NCBI RefSeq assembly: GCF_035222275.1
Contig: NC_085883.1
Location: forward strand, 806,001 to 870,000
Source: Podospora bellae-mahoneyi
Lineage: Eukaryota; Ascomycota; Sordariomycetes; Sordariales; Podosporaceae
Direction of reading: 5' to 3'
Length of the DNA stretch: 64,000 bases
Part shown: piece by piece, positions 55,728 to 64,000 of the stretch
Position numbering within the stretch: position 1 is the stretch's first letter
Layout: each line of letters opens with the position of its first letter
Notes under the pieces: model-generated
What the model was told of the DNA's origin: nothing
The model's input: the letters and a program-made list of their open reading frames with translations, nothing else
Database searches by the model: none
Program-made: the position numbers and the translations under genes

Positions 55728-57020
55728 CTACAAATTCGAAACCAGCAGCTCCGGCCAAACCTTTGTCAGGTCCGGCATAGGCTGGCGCAGCAGCAGACGG
55801 CCCTGACCATCATGGTAACTGTTGCGAAACCGAGAGATATGCTCAATCCCCTCGGGCAACCGGAACAACCAGAACCCGAACGTCGGCATCCACCCAGCAG
55901 CACTCGCACCCCCAGTTCTCTTCTGCTGCAAACTGAGATAGTTCTGCGCCGTCTCGACATCAAACACGTAGTTTTGCGGCTTTGGCACTGCCTTCCTCAC
56001 AAGAGACTCCCACGTCAGAGCGCTGTCGACCGAGTATGTCAAGCCGCACGAATACCGAGTCCGGACAGGCGGGTTCGACCCCAACGACGGCACCCCGAGC
56101 ACATCGAGAAGGCGATTCCAGTCGTTGAGCGTGCTGTCGAGACCGAACCAGTAGAAGCTTGCGTTCTCTCTCAGAGCATCAAGGACACCAGGGCGCGGAT
56201 CGTGGGCGATACGGTCAAAGCCAGGGGAAGCTGACCAGATGGGCAGAGGGCTATCATGAAGCAATCCAAACTGATCCTCGTCAGGCCGGTCGCCATCTCG
56301 GACGACAGGCGTGCGGAAAACGAAGAAAACCTCCCTCAGTTGGGCAAGTGTTTGTTTCAAAGCCTTCCTGACTTTTGGAACAAGCTTGGACGCCTCAAAA
56401 GAGGCGTCAAACCGCACCGCGCCGGCCCTCCAGTCCGCCTTGGCTGGGTCTCTGTCAAGTGCGAGGTTGAGCAAGCCGACATGTCGGCGGTCATGAGTTG
56501 TTTTGAGATGGTAGAGGAAATTCGACGGCGTCACAAGAGAAGCCGGGTTCTCCCCGTCGTTGCCTTTGGTGTGAAAAATGTGGAGGAAGTCGTGTTCAGG
56601 GTTGAAGTAAAGGACCCCACGGGGGTGGGCAACTGGTTGGGCTTTGATCTCCCAGGGTTTGATGAATCTGCAAGGAAGGTGTACGCGGTAGAACAGCAGT
56701 GCTTCGTGCCTAGCTTCCCTGTTGACGCGCATCAGCTTGCTGATGGTTTTGACACCGCCAACTTCAGCGATGAACTCCTCGCCATTTGGCGTGTCGATGT
56801 TGCTCTCGATGACGTAGCGGCTTTTGGCTTCGTGGAGTGGTGTGAGCACCACCTGGATGATTCGTTGGCGTTGGAGAGAGGTCCTCCAAATTTTGACCCG
56901 CAGTTCTGCAGGTAAGAATGAGAACAATGCAAAGGCATCATTCATCGCCTTGCTGTCGACAGGGCTGGTGGTGTTGTGCTGGAAAATGGAGAGCTTTTGC
57001 AACGGAGTTATGGGTGCCAT
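55728..57020 (-). CDS. 2EXR-domain (F-box-like) protein
   Basis: A single exon of 430 residues from the ATG at 57018-57020 (MAPITPLQKL); the frame continues upstream without an ATG. The N-terminal motif FSFLPAELRVKIWRTSLQRQ at about residues 33-52 is the 2EXR signature (F-x-x-LPxELRxxIW), followed by R-(I/V)-(I/V)-x-V and, about 60 residues on, LMRVNREARHEALLFY, the second hallmark of the family. The rest is mixed alpha/beta (LYFNPEHDFLHI; GLLNLALDRD), ending in a Trp/Phe-rich part (GWMPTFGFWLFRLP). Hundreds of such genes exist in Sordariomycetes. They resemble F-box proteins, but a ubiquitin-ligase role is largely untested. Confidence 0.85.
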   Translation of the reverse strand: MAPITPLQKLSIFQHNTTSPVDSKAMNDAFALFSFLPAELRVKIWRTSLQRQRIIQVVLTPLHEAKSRYVIESNIDTPNGEEFIAEVGGVKTISKLMRVNREARHEALLFYRVHLPCRFIKPWEIKAQPVAHPRGVLYFNPEHDFLHIFHTKGNDGENPASLVTPSNFLYHLKTTHDRRHVGLLNLALDRDPAKADWRAGAVRFDASFEASKLVPKVRKALKQTLAQLREVFFVFRTPVVRDGDRPDEDQFGLLHDSPLPIWSASPGFDRIAHDPRPGVLDALRENASFYWFGLDSTLNDWNRLLDVLGVPSLGSNPPVRTRYSCGLTYSVDSALTWESLVRKAVPKPQNYVFDVETAQNYLSLQQKRTGGASAAGWMPTFGFWLFRLPEGIEHISRFRNSYHDGQGRLLLRQPMPDLTKVWPELLVSNL

Positions 57021-57906
57021 GTTGATGGCGGTATGGATGGGATGAGAAGGATGGGACAAACGGAGCAATGACAAAGTGGTGGGAGCGGCGGGCTCCTCTG
57101 ATGTAGACGGCACCTTTGCTGTGGAAAAGCGCGGGATGGACGCGGGTAGGTGCTTCCACGTAAGGAGGCTACTGTTCCTCAGCCCCCGTGATCGACCACA
57201 TGCAGCATCAGTACGGCAGAGATAGAGGCGAGTATAGCTGAGCCATCCGCGACATCATAGAGAAGGTAGATGATGTGTATTTCCAAGGAAAAACAAGCTA
57301 TGAAAATCCCGCAATATTTGACTTTCAAAATGCTGCTGATAGGGAGCCAGCCTTCTGCTAATGCCTACAGCAACCGCCGAGGATCATGAAATAAACCAGC
57401 CTAGGCGGTGGCTGCGCTAATTATGCTGTGCTGTGTCCGGAAGGCTGGCAATAGGTGTAGCAAAGCAGGCCAAGACATGTTTGGCTTCAAGACATCAGCG
57501 AAAAGCAGCTGATCGACTGGAGGAAGGGAATCTTTTTGTGGGGCTACGGAAGGTCTCGGAGGTTGTGGAATGCTTCGAATGCATTGTCCGCCTCCTAAAC
57601 GTCGGAAAAATGCTAATTCGAGGATGCCAGAACCCTCCCGGATCGATGAATTTCTGACCAACCATGCTTCTTTTGGAAAACAGAGATAATTGCCGACGTA
57701 ACATGCTACAGTTTCCTTGCAAGGGTTTTATTGTAAGAAGACTACGAGGTCTGTTGATAGAAACATAAGATATATAAAGAGCGTAAATGAAAGTAAGAAA
57801 AGTAAGAAAAGCTAAGCCAAAGCACTTTGTTTCCATACGGTGCCCATCCTCTTCCACTGCAACCCCTTCCCCCGAAACATCAAACCATTAACAACAACCT
57901 ACTTCC
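57021..57906. other. Intergenic region, no gene seen
   Basis: About 890 nt holding the 2EXR gene promoter and the 3' end of the DUF4360 gene. The minus-strand frame at 57495-57857 starts with a hydrophobic run but has no homologous pattern or splice support. Confidence 0.45.
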
Positions 57907-58488
57907 TCAAGACGAAGACTGATCGTGAATGTCAAGGATGAACACGGACTGGCGGATAAACCCCTCATCCCCGGTAGACTGCTGAAGGCGAAGCCGGGCG
58001 TCATTGAGCTTGATGCTGACGGTGCGGTCCTGGGTGGCGGTGAAGCTCTGGCTGTAGGTGAACCGGTCCACCTCGTTGAAGCCAACAGCGGTAGGTCCGA
58101 CAAACTCGAGCGCGGGAGGGTCGGTCTCGCCAGTGGGACGTCCCACGGTGGTGGGGGAGATCACGTAGTTGCGCTGCACAAAGGCGGAAACACCCGCCTC
58201 TGGCAACGAGACATCGCCGATGAGCGTGGCGACAGCGTTGACGGTGCTACGGCCGACGGGGTGCGTTACGCGGAAGTCGAGAGAGCAGAAGGTCTCGCGG
58301 GGGATGGGGAGCTGGGCGAAGAAGCGGTCAAGTGTGACCTCCACGGACCTGTTGTCGGCGCTGAAGACGGGGCGGATGGTGGCCGAGTTGCACCCATCGC
58401 CAGTGGCAATGATTTGGCGTGTGAACACGACACCTTGAGCCAGTGCGGTGGCGGGGAGGAGAAGAGTGGTGATGCCGAGGAACTTCAT
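57907..58488 (-). CDS. Secreted DUF4360-like protein
   Basis: A single exon of 193 residues. The signal peptide MKFLGITTLLLPATALA is followed by the pattern of the DUF4360 family: GDGCNSATIRPVFSADNRSV with its conserved Cys, EVTLDRFFAQL, then FCSLDFRVTHP with the second Cys and alternating beta-strand-like segments, and near the end RLRLQQSTGDEGFIRQSVFI. These are small secreted beta-rich proteins of unknown function, common in fungi and actinobacteria. A TG-rich microsatellite lies just upstream, in the leader or promoter. Confidence 0.85.
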   Translation of the reverse strand: MKFLGITTLLLPATALAQGVVFTRQIIATGDGCNSATIRPVFSADNRSVEVTLDRFFAQLPIPRETFCSLDFRVTHPVGRSTVNAVATLIGDVSLPEAGVSAFVQRNYVISPTTVGRPTGETDPPALEFVGPTAVGFNEVDRFTYSQSFTATQDRTVSIKLNDARLRLQQSTGDEGFIRQSVFILDIHDQSSS

Positions 58489-58527
58489 CTTGAGGACTTG
58501 AGTGAGCGGAACTAGTGTTGGGTTTTG

Positions 58528-58587
58528 AGTGTGAATGTGAATGTGGGTGTGAGCGCGAGTGTGAGTGTGAGTGTGAGTGTGAGTGAA
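58528..58587. repeat. GTGTGA/GTGAGT microsatellite
   Basis: About ten imperfect hexamer units of GTGTGA, GTGAAT and GAGTGT type immediately upstream of the DUF4360 gene, likely within its 5' leader or core promoter. Confidence 0.85.
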
Positions 58588-58588
58588 A

Positions 58589-60352
58589 CAATTCCTCCAG
58601 GGCCGAGGGTTGTGCTCCTACTTATGCTCGAGACCCGCGGGGTTCCAAACAGAAAGATTACCACAATATCAGCGGCATTCGAAGCCTGCCCGCTTTACTC
58701 GTACGCTTCACATGATCTGTAACAAGCATCGCAGTCCGAGTGTCATGCCGAACCTGGCAAGTCCCAGCTTACATGAATCGTGATTGTCAGAAATGTGAAA
58801 GCCATAGAATATCGATGAGCCGCACTGCAAAATCTCGGTGAACATGGCTGATGCTCGGCCCACGCTCCATCAGTCAAGCAATCCGGAGCTCCCGTCGTAA
58901 GAATGACGGCATCCAACATTTGGAAGGGTTCCTTTTGGCCGTTAGTATCCGGAATGACAGCTCATCTGATCACGAAGGTGTAGACTAGTCTCGGAGTCAG
59001 CTTTGAGGATGAGATGAGAGCCAAACATCTGAACACTTCATCAACTGTCTGTCTCACACCGACTACACCGACAGACCGAAACCATCCGTGGACGAGATCT
59101 TAGAACAGTGGATATTGATGGTTCAACGAGTCCGAGCAGTAGGCCATCATCTTGGGTGATGAATAGCTGCTCTAAGCAGGTAGGAGCTTGACGATACTGT
59201 GGGTAAATGTCCAACGATTCCAAAAACTTCCAGCAAAAAAATGAGAATACTGTCGAAAGAATAGCATCATATCCTAGATACATTCCTTATAGCACCACCC
59301 ACGGTGATATAGGTAAGTAAATATCAACACAACCTAGTTGAGAATCTTCTAACCATTTCCCCGGGTATGTTGGCGGACATAACTGCCCGGTCTCTAGGGC
59401 TCTCTGGAATGACACTCTTCAGGTGCCACAAACCAAACTACGCCCTCATACTGAACACACGAGATCAGGAAACAAGCTTTTCCAGGACAACGTTACCTCC
59501 CCAAATCACGGGAACCAACCAGTCAAGCCTTGAAACATCATCCACTTCCTCTAGACCAGACCGGCCTAAATCCCCGTGTAACAGTGAGCTCAGCCTGAAC
59601 TCTGGTTCATCACCCCAACACTTGGTGGCGCAGGCTGACGTCCCATACATCAGTAAACCAGTCACTTGAGCCTCAGACAACGATGTCGTGTTCCCGATTT
59701 TTGATTTGTCAAAACCTTCCAGAAGCAGAAGAGTCCGAGATGTCGGGTCCATGTGATGATGGGGGAAGAGAAAGCGTGGGGGTGAGTGACTTGAGACCGC
59801 GCGAGGTATATATCCCACGCCCCGTCATCCCAGATCCGTGGTTCAGTGTCGTATCCCTGACCCAAGGTAGTATTTGCTGACACAATGAGTGAGGCTTGAA
59901 CGGCCAAGGTTTTGGAAGTTGTCGGCCGCTCGCAGTCCGCGGGGAGAAATCACGACAGAGGGATGACCAGGACAGAGAGGGAGGATGGGAGTTTCAAGGA
60001 TGTCAGGGAGCAGGATTTGGGTCTTGGATTCTCACCGAGACAGAAATGGAAGGAGGATGAACCTGCAGTCGAGCCTCGCGTTCATGTATCAGGGGGCGGG
60101 GGGTATCTTCAGTTGATGAAATATTATTAACAAACTAGCGACTACAAGTTAAGGCCATAAATCTATATAATCCATTCAATCATTAACACAAGGACACCAT
60201 GAACAAAGGGAAGAAGCCAAGGCATGATAATAACTTTTCCTCCAGCCCAAACAAACATTACGTCCAACCCATATAGACAACATCTTTTTTTTTTTTTTTT
60301 TTGCTTTCCCATCATTCTCAGGGCATATACACAACTTCAAAACCCAAAATCT
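58589..60352. other. Intergenic region, one weak frame
   Basis: About 1.76 kb. The minus-strand frame from an internal ATG near 59752 down to 59465 encodes MDPTSRTLLLLEGFDKSKIG and about 75 more residues, with KCWGDEPEFRLSSLLHGDLG; composition is plausible for a small gene, but no domain or clear splicing supports it. A run of 18 T lies at about 60285-60302, downstream of the glycosyltransferase gene. Confidence 0.35.
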
Positions 60353-63300
60353 TTACACCACTTCCTGCACCCTAGTTACCACTACCTTTTCCTCCCGCTG
60401 CTTACTGGGAGCCTTGCTCAGTCTCTTCCCCTTATACGGCGTCCTCCCACTAGTAAACTCCTGCCACCTCGCACTCTTCTTCCTCTGCAACGCCCCCTGG
60501 TTATTCGCTTTCAGGCTATCCTTCTTCTCCCCCTTCTTCAACCACAACTCCCCCTTCCACCCAACCCTCCTGGCGTCAAACAGAGCCTTGTCCTTCCTCA
60601 TCCCGGCCAAATGCCACTGAATCCAATACATCTGCTCATGCTCCCTAAGGTACCTCTTCCCATGAAACCCTCTAAGCACCATCTGCCTCCCGAGCAACCC
60701 CAGCTTCCTCCGGTCCTCAGCCTTGTCATACATCCGCTTGGTAAGCCACTTGACATCCGTAGTCGTCAAGTTATCCGGCATGAGCAAATGAGGCGGCACC
60801 GAGCCCCGCTTGTCAACATCACCCGCGAACTTGGCCCAGGGACCAGACATGGCCAACATGGCAATCTGCGCCCTGGCCAAAGCAGTCGGATCATTAGGCG
60901 GGACAACCTCGCCGTACCTCACGGACGGGTCATCCGGGTTGGTGAGCACCAAAGCAGTCGCGCCGACAGCCGTCGCCACAATGGGGACACCCGCCAGGGC
61001 AGCCTCGGCGATGGCAAGCGGCAGCCCCTCCGAAAGCGACGAGTTCATAAACAGCCACGCGTCCTTCAGCGCCTGGTCCGGCTTGCCGAACCCCTTGAGG
61101 GTGACGTGGTTCGTCAGGCCGCACGACTCGATCAGCCGGCACATGTCAATGTCGTACCCCGGCTCCCTGTCTCTCGCCCCGTAGACCAAAAGCTTGTACT
61201 CGGCAAACCCGTACTTGTTGACGATGACGTCGGCGGCCAGGATGGCCGTCTTGATGTCCTTGATGAACTGGACATTTGACAGCATCACCACGGTGGGGGT
61301 GTCGGTGCCGACCTGCTCGACCGGCTTGAAGGCGTCCATGTTGCTGACGCCGTTGACGATGGGATCGATCTTGCGGGCAAACGTCTTTTTGTGCGAGAGC
61401 CGGTTGCCGTCGGTGCCGAGGTCTTGCTCCCAGATGGGGTTGAAGACGGGCGTGCACGGCAGGACGACGTCGGCGTGGAAGTAGGCCAGCTTCATGGCGA
61501 GGCCGATGCCGGACAGGAGCATGGACTGGACGGGAAGCGGGAGGGTGGACTGGGCGGGGGAGATGTTGAGGCAGCACTCTCTCCAGAGGATGGCGTGGTC
61601 CCAGATGCCAAAGGTGGCCCCCCGCTTGTACTTGAGCAGCATGCCGAACAGGCTGCTGATGCCGTGATGTGTCGACTGGAAGACCTTGGGGCAGTCCTCG
61701 GGGGTCTGGACCGAAAAGATGAAAAAGTACGAGCAGAAGATCTCGAGCGTCGCGCGAAAGTCGGTCATGGACGGCTTCTCAACTTCAAAGTAGGAGCTCG
61801 GATCAACAATGTTGTCGTCGTCGTACTCTGTCAACCAAGCCTCCACCCACGCAGACGCCACCTCCCTTGACTTCCACGCCTTGTTGTAGTCCTTGTGCTC
61901 AAAGAACTCAAAGATGCCCAGCATGGCGTTGCTGTAGTGGATCATATCCTGCTTGGGAATATGCCTTGACCTCGCCCCCTTGACAAAAAGTTTGATCAAA
62001 GGGACAAACGTGCCGGCAATGTCCCGATAGGTATCCGTCACAGCAATCTTGGCGTCCACCTCCGACTCAAGCAGATTATCAATAACCCCGTGATTCGGCG
62101 TCCTCCCGTCCAGCCCCCACAGCGGCAACATCTTCAAGCTCTGCACGCTCTTCTCCACCTGAAACCTCGGGATTCCATACTCATTCGCCGACTCGGCCAA
62201 CACATGATTCCGGATTGTGCTGTGCCCATTCACCAAATCCCTCCTGCAATTGCTCACCCCCCCGGGGGAATCTGGCCAGCACCCAATGTCATTAAAAATA
62301 ACCGATATCCTCTCGTGCGTATCCCTAAAGCAATCGCCCGGCCTCATCGTAAGCTGGTTCGCATCCCTCCCCAACCCCATAGCATACAAATCCGAGTATT
62401 TGATCGGCAGCAGACAAACCTCCGAGACGTCCTTCTCAATCTCGATCGCGCTGACAATCTGCTCAATCGCCCCGTCCAGCGCAGCCTTTGCCTTGTCGAG
62501 CTGACCAGCGTTTCTCGCGCTCCAGTACTTCTTGAGCAGGGGCTCCTCCCGGAGGATGAGCTCGTCCATCCAGCAGGCCGCGATCGCGTCCAGAACCCCG
62601 CCGCCCTTGCGCCAGTGGTCCCAGAGCTCGGTTCTCAACCACCACGTCGGCACGGGCCGATAGATGGTCTTTTGCCGTCTGTACAGCCACGCGGCCGGGT
62701 TCAGGACCGAGATCCACGACATGCTGTGCCCGCAGAAGCGCGCCATCCGCCGGACGTGGTCGACCCGGTGGTGGATCAACAGGTCGTCGTTCTCAAAGTA
62801 GTGGTCGTTGGGTCGTTGGAGGAAGAGCTCCTCGTGCTGGAAGACGACGGGGGGCTTGGCGACGGCTGCGGCTGCTGCTGCTGCTGCTGCTTTGGTGTTG
62901 TCCCCTTGTTCCGAGAGCAGCACCGTCATCATGACAGGGTCGCGACGGTGTTGGTAGTCGCTTGTGGTGACGTACTTCTTCCCGGCGATGGTCCTGACGA
63001 CGCGGCAGACGCGGTCCGAAGGGACCCAGTTCAGCTTCTCCGAGGAGAGGTCTTCGCGGAGGGGCGTGCCCCAAAAGACGGCCATGCTGTCGGAGGACGA
63101 GTTGTTGTTGTTGTTGTTGTTGTGGTGGTGGTGGTGGTGGTGGTGGTTGGCGGTGGCCGGCTTGAACTCGGCTTTGAGGATTTCGTGGTTGCCTTTGGGA
63201 CTGGACTTGTAAAAGTACTGGAACGAGTACTCGATCCCGTCGTAGGCCATGGTACCGTGGGTGACGCGTCCCTTCTTGTCGTAGAAGCACTGCTTGGTGT

Positions 63301-64000
63301 ACTTCTGGTCGGAAACGACCTTGCAGCTGGGGTACCGCGACTTGGTGCTCTCGCCATACGTGTAGGTGGTGACAGTGTCACCACTCTTGGAGATATCGCG
63401 CCGGGTGATGAGACGAGAGGCGCTGTCGTAGATGGCAGTGGCAAGCGGCTTGTGCTCCTCTCCCGGCTTGGTCTTGAGCGCGCCTTCAAACACCTCCAAC
63501 GTCATCGAGTTCTCACCGGGTCGGGACGCAAAACCAGTCACGACCTTGCGGCGAAGCTCGGCGGTGATGCGGTCCTTGACCAGGGTTCTGGAGACACCCT
63601 TCTTGGCGAGGCGGGAGATGTTGACCAGGGCGGCATGGCGGTAGATGAGCAGCAGAGATGTGATGGCGTTCTTGACCCAGCGGCATCCTCTCCAGATGAG
63701 CGTGATAAGGTACATCAGAGGTGTGCGCATCCAGGGGTAGTGCCGCAGGTTGTACCAGAGTTCTCGCTCAAGGTGAGAACCGCCTCCGGAGATGATACCA
63801 ACCCATTTTGCCAGCGTGACGGGGAGATTGATGATGCGGGCAAAGAAGGGAGTGGGCTGTCTGGTCTTGCCTGAGCCAGGGCCGGCGAGGATGTCATTGC
63901 CATAGTTGGGCGGAGTGCGAGTACCCAAGACCTCTTCAGTCTTGCTCAAGATGAGGTTGCAGAGCTCGACTTGGAAGTTGACGGAGGAGATGTCGAGACC
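60353..64000 (-). CDS. Large PelF-like glycosyltransferase (DUF3492 plus GT4), partial at its N-terminus
   Basis: One uninterrupted frame of 1,215 residues runs from the right window edge to the stop at 60353; the start lies outside. A GT4 enzyme transfers a sugar from a nucleotide sugar. Residues about 110-390 (counting from the edge) include a strand-rich part (HGTMAYDGIEYSFQYFYKSS) with no clear family. The middle fits the PelF-type DUF3492/GT4 region: EVCLLPIKYSD, FIFSVQTPED, FQSTHHGISSLFGMLLKYKR and FGIWDHAILWRE (compare the HTHG and EHGIYxRER motifs of PelF). The GT4 half follows: PTVVMLSNVQFIKDIKTAIL, KLLVYGARDREPGYDIDMCR, HVTLKGFG and SSLSEGLPLAIAEAALAGVP, the nucleotide-sugar-binding E-x7-E motif. 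Homopolymer runs His8-Asn7-Ser3 and Ala9 interrupt the N-terminal half. The tail is basic (KKGEKKDSLKANNQGALQRK). Confidence 0.88.
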   Translation of the reverse strand, partial: GLDISSVNFQVELCNLILSKTEEVLGTRTPPNYGNDILAGPGSGKTRQPTPFFARIINLPVTLAKWVGIISGGGSHLERELWYNLRHYPWMRTPLMYLITLIWRGCRWVKNAITSLLLIYRHAALVNISRLAKKGVSRTLVKDRITAELRRKVVTGFASRPGENSMTLEVFEGALKTKPGEEHKPLATAIYDSASRLITRRDISKSGDTVTTYTYGESTKSRYPSCKVVSDQKYTKQCFYDKKGRVTHGTMAYDGIEYSFQYFYKSSPKGNHEILKAEFKPATANHHHHHHHHNNNNNNNSSSDSMAVFWGTPLREDLSSEKLNWVPSDRVCRVVRTIAGKKYVTTSDYQHRRDPVMMTVLLSEQGDNTKAAAAAAAAAVAKPPVVFQHEELFLQRPNDHYFENDDLLIHHRVDHVRRMARFCGHSMSWISVLNPAAWLYRRQKTIYRPVPTWWLRTELWDHWRKGGGVLDAIAACWMDELILREEPLLKKYWSARNAGQLDKAKAALDGAIEQIVSAIEIEKDVSEVCLLPIKYSDLYAMGLGRDANQLTMRPGDCFRDTHERISVIFNDIGCWPDSPGGVSNCRRDLVNGHSTIRNHVLAESANEYGIPRFQVEKSVQSLKMLPLWGLDGRTPNHGVIDNLLESEVDAKIAVTDTYRDIAGTFVPLIKLFVKGARSRHIPKQDMIHYSNAMLGIFEFFEHKDYNKAWKSREVASAWVEAWLTEYDDDNIVDPSSYFEVEKPSMTDFRATLEIFCSYFFIFSVQTPEDCPKVFQSTHHGISSLFGMLLKYKRGATFGIWDHAILWRECCLNISPAQSTLPLPVQSMLLSGIGLAMKLAYFHADVVLPCTPVFNPIWEQDLGTDGNRLSHKKTFARKIDPIVNGVSNMDAFKPVEQVGTDTPTVVMLSNVQFIKDIKTAILAADVIVNKYGFAEYKLLVYGARDREPGYDIDMCRLIESCGLTNHVTLKGFGKPDQALKDAWLFMNSSLSEGLPLAIAEAALAGVPIVATAVGATALVLTNPDDPSVRYGEVVPPNDPTALARAQIAMLAMSGPWAKFAGDVDKRGSVPPHLLMPDNLTTTDVKWLTKRMYDKAEDRRKLGLLGRQMVLRGFHGKRYLREHEQMYWIQWHLAGMRKDKALFDARRVGWKGELWLKKGEKKDSLKANNQGALQRKKSARWQEFTSGRTPYKGKRLSKAPSKQREEKVVVTRVQEVV
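62868..62892. repeat. GCT trinucleotide repeat (Ala9 coding)
   Basis: Nine consecutive GCx codons on the minus strand, mostly GCA, encoding a polyalanine run in the glycosyltransferase. Confidence 0.85.
63101..63148. repeat. GTT/GTG trinucleotide repeats (Asn7 and His8 coding)
   Basis: Seven AAC codons and eight CAC codons side by side on the minus strand, in the glycosyltransferase frame. The nearly pure repeat points to recent slippage. Confidence 0.9.

Noticed and set aside
62090-63874. 594-residue open frame on the plus strand
   Set aside because: It lies antisense to the glycosyltransferase, is Val/Arg/Asp-rich and domain-free; it is open only because the true gene is GC-biased at third positions.
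1-64000. CRISPR arrays, bacterial operons or riboswitches
   Set aside because: The window is eukaryotic nuclear DNA; no spaced direct-repeat array or ribosome-binding-site organisation is present.

Overview
The window is nuclear DNA of a filamentous ascomycete, most likely a Sordariomycete and plausibly a Sordariales relative. The evidence is: short GT-AG introns of about 50-110 nt with CTAAC-like branch points; many low-complexity proteins; NACHT-ankyrin and HET-domain genes; 2EXR, DUF1996 and DUF4360 proteins; a GH10 xylanase; and a nuclear GUF1. Assignment below class level is inference. I find about 23 protein genes likely to be functional, one tRNA, several decayed gene copies and one long imperfect inverted repeat. 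Exon limits were worked out by hand from splice motifs and reading-frame continuity.

Layout. 1-3.9 kb: a decayed and an intact copy of a DUF6594-like membrane protein flank a convergent hypothetical gene. 5.1-6.4 kb: a single-domain class I terpene cyclase with no tailoring genes beside it. 6.5-8 kb: two decayed tandem copies of a small membrane protein. 8.5-9.1 kb: a single-pass membrane protein. 10.0 kb: tRNA-Ala(UGC). 10.3-15.3 kb: a 1,652-residue NLR (Goodbye-like, NACHT, ankyrin, SPRY). 16.6-17.6 kb: secreted GH10 endoxylanase. 17.7-23.8 kb: gene-poor, with one unidentified broken reading frame near 20.0-20.5 kb. 23.8-28.0 kb: MIT-domain protein. 28.5-30.7 kb: mitochondrial GUF1/LepA-type GTPase. 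30.8-35.2 kb: small hypothetical genes, a broken gag-like fragment and a secreted DUF1996 protein.

35.6-45.6 kb is the most notable block. It holds a HET-domain protein with membrane segments inserted inside the HET domain, a divergent protein kinase whose C-terminal extension lies in the -1 frame at an A7 run, an EthD-like protein, and a second HET protein ending in about eight 32-residue repeats. Together with the NLR at 10-15 kb, this makes the window rich in fungal non-self recognition or regulated cell-death type genes. That functional grouping is inferred from domains and proximity.

45.7-64 kb: a small mitochondrial-type membrane protein, a C2H2 zinc-finger factor, a roughly 270 bp inverted repeat, a four-TM protein, a GT69 mannosyltransferase divergent from a secreted Cys-rich membrane protein, a GPI-like surface protein, a 2EXR protein, a DUF4360 secreted protein, and the C-terminal 1,200 or so residues of a large PelF-like GT4/DUF3492 glycosyltransferase running off the right edge.
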